DNA from: Amoebophrya sp. AT5.2
Taxonomy: Eukaryota > Sar > Dinophyceae > Syndiniales > Amoebophryaceae
Direction of reading: 5' to 3'
DNA length: 17,430 nucleotides
Assembly: GCA_005223375.1 (NCBI GenBank)
Contig: RXOD01004890.1
Location: 1-17,430, forward strand
Under the pieces are notes generated by a model. The model did no database searches and was not told the DNA's origin. It saw only the letters and a program-made list of their open reading frames with translations. A program made the translations under genes and the position numbers. This document shows positions 8,661-16,955 of this stretch, in pieces. Numbering within the stretch: position 1 is the first letter of the stretch; each line of letters starts with the position of its first letter.

Positions 8661-11600
8661 TCAATCCGCCCGGAGCTTGATGACTTTCTGCGCGCCGGCC
8701 GGTGAGTTCATGTTTTCGACGACCTCGCACACGATCACAATCGCGTCCTGCGAGATTTCTGCCTGCCACTCGGGAAAGAACAAATCCACCCAGAAGTCCT
8801 TCCCGGACGCCGCCTCAAACACCTTCGTCCCGTCGCACACCCGCCCGATACTTACTTCGTACCTGATCGGTCGAGATTCGGAAAGATTTCGCGACGCGTG
8901 AGTTGTGTGTTTAAATACTTTCACGACCCACAAAGCCCTGTCTCTGGGACCACGGTCTCGGTGAAAGACAAAATTCCTCAAGCTCATAGCCCTACTAGGT
9001 AGCGAAAAGTAATTTAAAAAAAATATTTGTCGGTGGCTATTCCTGTTTGATGTCGGGGGCTATTTGATGTCGGGAGCTCCAGTACTTGAATCTGGTTCCT
9101 TTCGGCGCGTAGAGGCGGACTGCGGCCACTCCCTCCTGGTAGATTTTGTTGTTCAAGCCCTCGAGGTGGAAGTCCATGCGCATGTCCGGCACGGAGTTCA
9201 ACCGGAAGCCCTCGCTGCGGATCACGGGCACGTTCGCCGTGTTCGCCAGCTTTTTGTTAGAGGTTGAAAAAACCCAGGTCCGATGCCGCAGCGATTTAGG
9301 TTTCGCCGTTAGCGAATAAATCCCGCCGTGTGTCCACTTCCGATCAGTGATCGTCATCACCGCCAGCGATCTACCCCACTGAGAACACTCGCCGGCAGCT
9401 TCCAGTGGCGCTGGCAGCTTCCTATAGCTGCCATTTGCTGGGCGATGGGACCGCGCAGCACATCACAGGTGGAACGACCGACGGCCTTCTCCGATAGCCA
9501 GCAGGGGCGTAGCAGTCGGATCCTAAACGTAAACCCTACTGCCGATCCTAGACCTTTCCCGCGAAAGGTCTGCAATTGATGGACCACAGACTCGAGTATA
9601 TTTCTCCCTGACCCAAACGGCAATAAACCCTAAACACCTCAGACATCGCTCCTACATCGTTCAGACATTTTATGGCTTCAATGGATTTTGACTTCAAGCC
9701 CTCTTAATTTTTCCGATGGCCTCGATTCGCCACTCAAGTTTGCAGGGCTGCATCGCCAGCAGGATATTCGTTATCTTCGAGCTCGCGTCCCCGTTCCACA
9801 GGTCCTGCTCGTCGACAAACGCCTGGTACTCGCCGACGAAGGTCTTCATGTTCTTGCTAATCGTGTTCTTCGCGCTGTCCAGCAGGAGCAGACCCTCCTT
9901 CAAACCCTGGTGCTCGTGCTGGAGCAGGGAAACCTGTCGATTCGTTTCCCGTTGCTGGCCGTTCAAAAGTCTTTGCCTTCTCCCCTTTCTTTTCACCAAT
10001 GCTTCGAATGGATTCGAAGAAAACACGGGAAAGCGAAGAATCCCAAAACGCCCAACAGAAGAATTTTTTCTTTTTTTGCGAACAGGATGAGAACTGTAGT
10101 GCGAGCTATCATATAGCGTACGTGTCTCCCGTTTTGGTCGATGAAGTCCCCGAGTTCTTTCTGGAGGATCTTGAGCATTTTGGTGGAGGCGAGGTAGCCC
10201 TCCTCGGTTTTTTGGGTCTCCAGTTGGAACTCGAGCTTGGTGTCCACCAACGCCTTCCCAAACGCTTGCTCGAACTCGCCGACGCGTTTTTGGTGCACCT
10301 CCACGAACTCATCGAACTGCCGCTTCGTCACGTCCAGCTTGCCGTTCACGACGGCGAGGGCTGTTTCAAGATACCGATCAAGCGTCGAGCGAAAGCGAAT
10401 ATAGGTAGACGTTCTAATGATAGTAACTACCTTTCTCCAGCGTTTCGCAGGCAACAGCGTAGGTCTCGCGAGCGTCTTCGAGCTCAAGGATGTCTGCCTT
10501 CTCGCCCTCTACCTTGGCGCACACCGAGCGGATCTCCGACAAGCGAAGCTCGAGCAGCTTGTCGAGCTCTTCGTTGAAGGCTTTTCTGCGCGCCTCCATG
10601 TTGCTCATGTCTTGCCGTATTCGGGAGTCGATTCTGGTCACCGTGCCAGCGGTCTCGGCCTTGTCTGCGTCTTTACAGCCGTTCAAAAAGCTCAATACCA
10701 TGTGCTGGGTAGTAGTCGTACCAAGCCTAAAGGCTACGGATTTTGCCCCTCTGGAGGAAACTATACTTACACCCCTGGAAGCGTAGCCATAGGTGTAGCC
10801 CCACAGCCACACTCGTAGCGCAGGAACAAACGCGACCAACTGTAACTGCTAAACCTGCCTGCGACCTAGTAAGCCTGCCGGCCCTACTGTCACAGGAGGC
10901 CTACGCCGCGTCGATCGGTGTCAGAGCCTTGTGTATCGGATAGTACCCCTCACCCCAACCCCCTTGTCGATTGAGTTTCTCGAACGTAACGTCTATTCGT
11001 GCGAGCAACTCCTCGTGGATCTTGTCCCGGGCGGCATTCGACGCCTCCAGCTCAGCCTCGAGCTTCGCACAACGAGAGCTCCTGAGAAAGAACAGAAACA
11101 AATGTTTTTATCGAAAAACAGGGTCTAATGGTTTTTATATTTATCGGCAAAAAGGAGCATATGTCGATTCTTACGATCAAGCAATACAGTTTGTCGACGG
11201 TTTCTTGGAACTTGGCGAGGTCGACCTTCTCCGTCTTCAGCCTTGTCACGTCCCTTGTACTGTCGCTCACGCTTTCCTGAAAACAGTTTTTGCCCCAACT
11301 CTAGTCTTTCACGCCCGAGAAGTTGTGGCCGCACAACAAGTATTTTACGCGAATTCATCGGCGCAACACCAATTGCTCGAGGTCGAGCGTACGTTTTCAT
11401 TTAGCCTAAAACTAAATCTCCCCTGTGTATTAAGTTTCAATAGCACCTTGACGGTCGCGAAGGCTTTTTTGATGTTTTCGAGCCACTCGTTGCGCGCTTG
11501 CTCGTTCTCGTCGTTGCCCTCCGCGATGACATTTACCTTTTTGACGGCCTTGCGGAGGTCGTTCGTGAGCCTCTCCACCTCTATGTTCAGCCCTTTTTCC

Positions 11601-12934
11601 ACCTCCACGATCCTGTCCGTCGTCTCCGCGCTGCCCTTCTCCAGCGCAGAGACCTTGCCCTCCAGGTTCTCGCGCCTGACAAAAATATTTCCTTGTAGTC
11701 GAACGAACCTTCGTTTATAGTAGCGGTTTGTGTGTTGAATTAGAAGTGGTTCAATAAAATTTCGAAGATACGTTTCCGCGAGGCTTTTCTCGACGTCGGC
11801 GGTGAACTGCTTGACGCCGACCTCGAGGGGCTGGAGCTGGGCCCGGATCTCGTCCGTCGTGCGCCTCGTCTCCTGCTTCAAGTCCTCGATCTTCTTCTCC
11901 GTCACGTTTTCCCGCTTCCTACTTGTAAGTGGGCGAAGATTGCAGAACGACAACTCTCATCCTACACTTGATGCTAGGTGGGCTTCAGTAGTTCTATCCC
12001 GCTTTGCAGTAAATTTATTTCACATGAGAAACAGAGAACTGCAATCTTCGCCTCGTAACCGCAGTTCCCGATTCTCGTTCTCGAGTTGGTCAATGTGGTC
12101 TTTTTTCAGCGCCCGCTTTTGTCGCGCCTGCTCCTGCTCCTTGGCGGCCTGGCTCTTGTGCACCTGTATAAGCATCAGAACTTCGGCGCTTTTACATTTA
12201 CATTCAGCTTTAAATAAGACCCTGAACCTCCGGGAAATAAGTACCTCCACCGTCGGGTAGGCCACTCTCGCTTCCTTGAAAAAGGTCTCGGTGACGCCGT
12301 CTTCCGTAAGCGGCACTTTTCTTCCTTGGTCCACCGCGACTAGCAACATTAGAGCCGAAGAGGGGAAAACCCATTTCCGGCTTTCCGGCTACCGAGAGTT
12401 CCGACGCAGGCTCTTCGATAGCCGATTTGCGACGAGGAAATACGAGACCTGAATACAAGTGAGACACGAGGCCCGAGCGATCAACATCCAGCACCCAAAC
12501 CGGTGCAACTACCTGAACTCGCAAAGTTTGAAGCAAAGGGAATCGCCGCTATTTCCCTGCAGTTCCTTAGCCCCAGAAAATACTTACAACACGCCAGCCC
12601 GAGCAGTACTATTATACCTAAGTCAAACACAAGCGAAATACGCGCCGCATACAAGACCCCGCCCGGAGCCCCCCCACCATACGAGACCGACTCCTACTCC
12701 TGCAAAGCGATCAGACACTTACGCAAAAATGGGCTATGATTCTCTCTCTTCGCTTAACGACAGATCCCCCTTCGGCATATCCGGGAAGGACAACACGTGG
12801 CCCATCACCGTGCCCAGATCCCGCGTCTTCTGGAACGCGGGGAAGGTGACGGTCCCGCATAACCGCTTCTCGCTATCTCCCCCATCCACGAGAAACACGC
12901 GGAAACCCTTCACCGCCGCGCTGTCCTCCGCCAT
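8661..12934 (-). CDS. Doublecortin-like / coiled-coil / MATH-like protein, 12 exons
   Basis: My model joins 12934-12761, 12340-12245, 12163-12060, 11921-11772, 11675-11447, 11276-11188, 11081-10954, 10664-10431, 10360-10122, 9954-9703, 9249-9086 and 8862-8661. All phases agree and give 2061 nt (686 aa). Residues 1-90 (MAEDSAAVKGFRVFLVDGGD..., TRDLGTVMGHV, DQGRKVPLTEDG) resemble a doublecortin domain, a tubulin-binding fold. About 91-550 is heptad-like coiled coil (Lys/Glu/Leu/Gln rich). LEWRIEAIGKI, then SEGFRLNSVPDMRMDFHLEG, GVAAVRLYAPKGTRFKYEV and DFWVDLFFPEW (about 554-670) resemble the MATH/TRAF-like domain common in dinoflagellate proteins. A cytoskeletal role is inferred. Nine introns are GT-AG; introns 1 (12341-12760) and 10 (9250-9702) need non-canonical sites. 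Without them this would be two or three genes, for example a MATH-like gene starting at ATG 9357. The coiled-coil exons are firm; the end domains are moderate. Confidence 0.68.
8863..9085 (-). other. Intron 11 of the doublecortin/coiled-coil gene, flanked by GTAC
   Basis: This is a 223-nt GT-AG intron. Removing it joins ...GGAACCAGATTCAA to GTACGAAGTAAG and restores a continuous MATH-like strand (GTRFKYEVSIGRV). GTAC occurs both as the first four intron bases and as the first four bases of the next exon, like a target-site duplication. Inside, the 12-mer tttgatgtcggg is present twice (9046-9057 and 9063-9074). Without splicing the frame stops at 9037. Confidence 0.65.
9250..9702 (-). mobile_element. 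Probable introner-type intron with imperfect inverted ends and non-canonical borders
   Basis: The coiled-coil frame meets a TGA at 9694 right after LEWRIEAIGKIKRA, and no GT lies between the conserved codons and that stop. Jumping from AAG (9703) to CTG (9249) continues the protein into the MATH-like domain in phase. The two intron ends are inverted copies: TTAAGAGGGCTTGAA (minus strand, 9707-9693) against ttagaggttgaa (plus strand, 9257-9268). The intron also holds a perfect 9-bp hairpin (9550-9558 with 9563-9571) and a 14-nt direct repeat near 9390-9421. The exact borders are uncertain. The alternative is that two separate genes end and start here. Confidence 0.45.
9550..9571. repeat. Small perfect hairpin inside the 9250-9702 intron
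   Basis: agacctttc (9550-9558) and gaaaggtct (9563-9571) are perfect inverted copies around a 4-nt loop. It is not followed by a T-run and lies inside an inferred intron, so a bacterial-type terminator role is not suggested. Confidence 0.7.
11922..12059 (-). mobile_element. Introner-type intron with perfect 14-bp terminal inverted repeats
   Basis: This is a 138-nt GT-AG intron (GTTACG...TTACAAG). Removing it fuses NENRELR to RKRENVTEKK in phase and keeps the coiled coil running. Near its ends are GGCGAAGATTGCAG (minus strand, 12052-12039) and its exact reverse complement (11945-11932). Outside these lie TTACGAG (12058-12052) and TTACAAG (11928-11922), a direct repeat with one mismatch that looks like a target-site duplication. 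This is the structure described for DNA-transposon-like introners in dinoflagellate-lineage genomes. Unspliced, the frame stops at 12020. Confidence 0.75.
12341..12760 (-). mobile_element. Probable introner-type first intron with imperfect inverted ends
   Basis: The doublecortin-like exon (12934-12761) runs into a stop at 12734. A good continuation, VAVDQGRKVPLTEDG, begins at 12340 in the same phase. The ends are imperfect inverted copies: TTAAGCGAAGAGAGAGAA (minus strand, from 12757) against ttagagccgaagaggggaaa (plus strand, 12349-12368). CTG/CTA triplets flank the borders. No GT-AG pair was found that keeps both frames and both conserved ends, so a non-canonical splice is inferred. An intermediate exon, or a separate gene starting at ATG 12349, is possible. 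Confidence 0.42.
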
Positions 12935-14061
12935 CTTCACCGCCCGCGAGATTCGATATCCCCCACTTCTGCTCGAAGAAGATCTTCTCCTACTTCAGCT
13001 TCACGCCGTATTTAGTATAAGCGGTACGAGCCGGGGGCGCGAAAACTCGGAAGCGGTCGCGACAGGAGCTGCGCCAAGCTGGTCGTTGGTGTGACGAAAG
13101 GTCCTGATCGCCTGTCGCTCCGCTCGGTCGTGTGGTCCAGGGCAAACGCGCCCTCGTAGCCGCGCTTTCGTAGTCGGGCTCTCGTAAAAGTTTTTGCCGA
13201 CCCGCCGCTACAGAAGAGACCCGGCCACCATGTCGCCGAGGAAGAAAGTGGCGCCGCCACCACGGAGACGTGGCATGGTGCCACCCTTCGGCGTGGCCAA
13301 GCGTCCGCAAAGGCGAGCTGCGTCGCTTTTCAATAGAGGGGGTCCGTCGCAATCGCTGTCCTTTGGGCGATTAGAAACGCTCGCTGAGAAGAATCAGACG
13401 CCTCTCCTTTGAAAGAGCGGAACCTTTGACTCCACTACAAACACTCCTAGGTCATGTTGCCTGTTGGCTGGAGTCCGGAAGACGTTATGTGCAGGACAAG
13501 TTCGTCACGTGACAATTTTCTACAAACTCCAAATCGAAACTAACGCACGCGACTTCTTGTCGCGAACATTTTACCATGCCACTTTGGATCTCTCGACGTT
13601 CCGTCACTCAAGCTCATTGTCGACTCCCGAGATTCCACTCCCTCCACCGCCCGTGCTGTTGTGCCTGTACTTTCAATGGGCTTTAGACAACTGGCTGTTG
13701 GTTTTGATCGCGCCATTGGCTTTTGTTCCACTTCCAGTTCGACACACTCACACTATCTGCATTTCCCTAAAAGAATTGCCCAAATCTGATTCTCGCGAGT
13801 CTCCGTCCAGCCGCTCGTCGATGAAACGTCCACTCAATTCCTGCCACATCCATCGCGGGGTGTGAACGGTTCTCACCGCGACTGCTTCAGCATCCACGCG
13901 GCCAGCTGCTTTGATGTCGGGAAGAAGAGATTCCCGAGGAAGCGCGGAGAAGAAGAGACTCCCGAGGAAGCGCGGAGAAGAAGAGATTCCCGAGGAAGCC
14001 CACCCGCCCGTGGTTGGCGCCGTTTTCGCTCGACGAGTCGGTGTCCGCTTCGTCCGCTTCG
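12935..14061. other. Intergenic region, no supported gene
   Basis: About 1.1 kb between the start of the doublecortin/coiled-coil gene and the stop of the C2 gene. Open frames on both strands (for example 13230-13412 plus, 12990-13352 minus, 13464-13865 plus, 13540-13731 minus) are Arg/Ser/Pro-rich or mixed in composition, with no domain. A small basic protein from ATG 13230 (MSPRKKVAPPPRRRG...) cannot be excluded. A 28-bp repeat lies at 13921-13999. Confidence 0.45.
13921..13999. repeat. 28-bp tandem repeat, 2.8 copies
   Basis: The unit starts gaagaagagattcccgagga and repeats at 13921, 13949 and 13977, with one base changed in the middle copy. The period is not a multiple of three, which argues against coding. 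It lies about 60 nt downstream of the C2 gene stop. The 12-mer tttgatgtcggg (13910-13921) abuts its left end. Confidence 0.85.
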
Positions 14062-14196
14062 TTATTTATAGAACTGCTTGACTTCCTCCTCACCCATCTC
14101 CTTCAATTCGAACAAGCCGAACTCCAGGCGCAGCTCGACGGCCATCGGGTCGTCCCTCTCCTCGGCGTGGATCGTCGTGCTGTGCTAGGGGTGGCC

Positions 14197-14228
<32 letters not shown>

Positions 14229-16476
14229 CCGCTTCTAGTACCAGTACCGAGGAAGCCGCCCCCGGAGACGCTCCTCCTGCTGCGGGCGTAATCGCGGGCG
14301 ATCCAACTTCTACAACCGAATGCACTTCTATGTCCTGTTCCTTCTTCTTCAAGGTCACGACGCCGTTGTATCCCGGAGGCAGAATCTTTGCCAACGAAAT
14401 CGTGTCCTCGGCGTAGGGGCTGTTGATGTGTATTCTGATGGACGGGCCACGTCGAGTCGCTCGTAGCAGTGTGCTGGATTGGTTCTACGGACGCTGCCGA
14501 GTCAATTTCTTCTCAGACAGTCAACCTTTATACAAACTATGTCTCAGTCGTGAGTCTAGAATTCCCTGCTAGTTGTAGCTTGTAGCTTCTTTGTTAATAG
14601 ATGCACTAGTCCTAGTGACTACGTGCAGGAGGCAGGAGGAGTGTGCATCGCCATCGGATGCCAAAGATCCAAAAAAAGAACAACGATTCTGCGTCGACGT
14701 CGTGGTCGTCGACGCAGTAGAAAAGTATATAAATTTAAAGATGTCAAGTACTCTTTTTTGTCGTTCGCGAAGACTTGGATTTTTACGGCTGCCTTCCCCT
14801 CCATGGGGTCTGTGACGAGGAAGTGGCATCCGTAGTTGAAGACCCAGTCCGGACCTGGTTTGTTGTTCACGGGAGCCGGGTTCTCGCCCGGCACAGGAGC
14901 GGTTCCCGCGAGCGGCGGATCCGCACCTGGTTTGTTGTTCTCGGGAGCCGGGTTGCAGTCCGGCTTCTCTTCCTCCTTCTGCTTGCCGCCGCCGCTGCGC
15001 TTCAGCTCACTGGGGTCCTCGCTCGGGATGGAAAACTGCACGATTACCTCGTCGAGGTCGGACTTTTTCGGAATGCCGCGGACCGACGCAAGCCAGCACT
15101 GCAAAAGCATCACGTTGTACTTCGGGGCCACAGATCCCTTGCTGTTGCTTTCGGGAACTGTATTCGAGCAAGATTCAATCGTCCGATCGAGCATTTCATT
15201 TTGAGCCCCGTATGATCGACCAGGAAAAAGTCCTACAATTTAAAACCAAAAACCAACGACAACGCAATCGCAAAACGAAAGCTGTAGCTCTCTCTATCTC
15301 TAACCACGCCCTAGTAAGTTAAAGTTATTGTTTAGTAGTACCCAAACCCATCCAGCTTATGCTCGGCCAGCTTAGCTGATCTCTTGTGATCGGGACCATT
15401 TTCATCGTTTTCACGCTCACCACCACCTGCCCGCCCTTCTCTTCTCCGTCGTCCTGGATCAACGGAATCGTCACCTCCCCCTGGTCCGCCAGCTCACCCA
15501 CCTGCTGCTTCACGTTCCCCAGTTTGTCGCCCTGTCCCATCGTGTCCTGGTCGAAGAGCTCCAGGTTCAAAAGCTGCCGCTTGTTGAACATGAAGAAGTC
15601 GTGCACCGCGGGCGGGTGGTCCGGGTCGTCCCAGACCGGGTGCAGCGTCTTCTTCACTGTCCGCGAGCGGAAGGTGCGCCCCCCGATCGTCCCGATCGCG
15701 TACGGGTCCGACGTCCTGGCCCCGAGAAGTTTGAAGTCCTTGCCGATCAGGTCGTGCGCCCGGTGCAGCTGCAGCCGCAGCACTGCCTCGGGCCGCGGAG
15801 AATAAAGACGAGTCACGTCAAAGTCAATCTGTATTTCAATATAATTAATTTGCGACGAGGTCTCGGTCCACGGTATCGGAACAGGCACGCTGACGATCAA
15901 CGAACTTACCTACGCTTTCAGGCGTCCTCTTTGCGTTTGCATTTACGCTCACCGCTGCGATCAGCACTAGGGCGATCAAGACATCAAATTTGTTTCGTCG
16001 GGGAGGGACGCGCACGAGGAGCGCCGAGCGCGTGCGCGTGTCTCCATTCTCGCTAGTATCGCTGATATCATATTTGACGGCTGTGCGGTTTGGCTACTAA
16101 GCCTCCCCGACGAATCTGCTCGATCGAATGCCCGCGGCCCTACGTCCCAACGACCAGGCGAATAGCCCATCGACGAAAGAGTCAAACAACAAACAACCAC
16201 GACACGAGGAAACAATACGACTACCACGCACGGTAGCCGGGGGAAACGGATCCAATGGCTGCCCTAAGTCTTCCGGTCCGCACTGCTGTGCCTGAATTCA
16301 CTGCTCCGATAACTAACAGGAAAGCAAAACGAAGTGAAGCAGGGAGTCTTTCTTTCTCCTCCTTTCGCTCTTTCTTCCTTTCGGCGCGTCTCCCGCTCCA
16401 TGCTCTCCACCTGTTGCCAGCCTTTTTTGTATGTGGGTTGGGCATAAAAGAGCTTGAAGGCTCGGCGAAAGTTCAT
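14062..16476 (-). CDS. C2-domain protein with a hydrophobic segment, 6 exons
   Basis: The exons join 16476-16411, 16093-15910, 15782-15342, 15232-14752, 14473-14248 and 14184-14062. All five introns are GT-AG and phases agree (1521 nt, 506 aa). Residues about 58-72 (FDVLIALVLIAAVSV, after PPRRNK) are a signal-anchor or transmembrane segment. A C2 domain follows (about 84-205): VVLRLQLHRAHDLIGKDF, SDPYAIGTIGGRTF, LHPVWDD and LELFDQDTMGQGDKLG. The acidic calcium positions D99, D109, D161, D163 and D169 are kept, so calcium-dependent lipid binding is inferred. The C2 domain resembles extended synaptotagmins, but no SMP domain is seen. The rest (VMLLQCWLASVRGIP..., FNYGCHFLVTDP, then AVELRLEFGLFELKEMGEEE) may be a second beta domain with a Pro/Asn-rich repeat insert. 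The exons from 15782 to 14062 are well supported. The first exon and start (ATG 16476, 10 nt after TTTTCAG) are weak. Confidence 0.68.
14185..14247 (-). other. 63-nt intron holding a CAG repeat (C2 gene, last intron)
   Basis: The intron begins GTACTGG and ends CCCCTAG. It contains CAA followed by nine CAG triplets (14197-14226). Splicing joins ...GAASS to HSTTIHAEERDD, leading to a clearly coding last exon. The intron is 21 codons long and in frame. If retained, the protein would gain ten glutamines and stop at the TAG that forms the acceptor. Confidence 0.65.
14689..14717. repeat. Perfect 11-bp hairpin in an intron of the C2 gene
   Basis: ctgcgtcgacg (14689-14699) and its exact reverse complement (14707-14717) surround a 7-nt loop. 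It lies inside the 278-nt intron 14474-14751 (GTACTT...CCAG), close to its donor side. It may be a remnant of an inverted-repeat element or a splicing-relevant structure; this is inference. Confidence 0.75.
14853..14954 (-). repeat. In-frame 72-nt duplication encoding a Pro/Asn-rich repeat
   Basis: Bases 14853-14882 and 14925-14954 are 30-nt copies with one mismatch, exactly 72 nt (24 codons) apart. They encode NPAPENNKPG and NPAPVNNKPG in the C2 gene. The repeat sits in an insertion between two beta-rich stretches, so it is probably a flexible linker. Confidence 0.8.
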
Positions 16477-16486
16477 CTGCGTCGAT

Positions 16487-16954
16487 CTGAAAACAAATCA
16501 TCTCATCAAAAAAACCAACATGAGCTTTCATTTCATCTTCGTAAACCATCCAGCAGGGCATCACTTCAAACGCAAAACATAATAAACATCACATGTGCTC
16601 CTCTCTTCAAGTGCGGGAGCTATCTTTTCCAAACAGTTCACGCTAAAGCCTTCACTTAGTCTCTTCCTTACATACTTAGCGCGCCGCTTATTTGCTGTGC
16701 TGTGACCTTTACTGTATACATTACTTTTCAACGTGCTAAAAGCCTAGGTGCGGGACAGCGTTTACAATGGGTACTTAGCATTAGGGCAGCTCGTTTTATC
16801 TTATGTTTATGCCGAGCGAGCTCGTAAAGTATCTCACTTTCTGTAGTCAATTGAAAACTAGAATTAAGCCGTAATCACAACACACTGAGCTCGTAAAGTA
16901 TCTCGTTTTCTGTAGTCAGTTGAAAACTAGAATTAAGCGGCAATTACAACACGC
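16487..16954. other. Spacer between the C2 gene and the right-edge gene
   Basis: About 470 nt, AT-rich, with no supported gene. Just above 16486 lies TTTGTTTTCAG on the minus strand, which could be a cis or spliced-leader acceptor for the C2 gene. A short minus-strand frame (16564-16480, MMPCWMVYEDEMKAHVG) might be another 5' exon, but its phase does not fit. A 69-bp tandem duplication fills 16818-16955. Confidence 0.4.
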
Positions 16955-16955
16955 T
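16818..16955. repeat. 69-bp tandem duplication
   Basis: Units 16818-16886 and 16887-16955 both begin gagctcgtaaagtatctc and end in acaacac(a/g)ct. They differ at a handful of bases. The second unit reaches the stop codon of the right-edge gene (TAA, 16957-16955), so the pair lies immediately downstream of that gene, in its presumed 3' untranslated region. Confidence 0.9.

Noticed and set aside
9037..9360. A stand-alone small gene starting at ATG 9357
   Set aside because: The frame stops at 9037 in the middle of the MATH-like fold, and its first 36 residues match nothing; exons 9249-9086 and 8862-8661 joined in phase explain it better.
9550..9571. Rho-independent terminator
   Set aside because: The hairpin has no T-run and lies in a eukaryotic intron.
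12164..12244. Reading the 81-nt stretch as coding, since it is in frame without a stop
   Set aside because: It has GTACTT and TATACAG borders, AT-rich content unlike the exons, and breaks the coiled coil; the same holds for 11676-11771.
8661..12349. SF-assemblin / beta-giardin identity for the coiled-coil gene
   Set aside because: The heptad pattern is similar, but I could not see the family's repeat spacing or its conserved C-terminal part; coiled coils look alike by composition.
12990..13412. Opposed open frames on both strands (12990-13352 minus, 13194-13412 plus)
   Set aside because: Both are Arg/Pro/Ser-rich products of GC-rich DNA with no domain, and they overlap each other; neither has supporting context.
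13464..13865. 133-codon plus-strand frame with a hydrophobic stretch
   Set aside because: Codon use is unlike the supported genes, the strand is opposite to all of them, and the hydrophobic run is short and broken by prolines.
14185..14394. C2 gene ending in a polyglutamine tail
   Set aside because: The TAG is also a good acceptor, and the sequence after it (14184-14062) is clearly coding and in phase, so the repeat is taken as intronic, with retention noted as a possibility.
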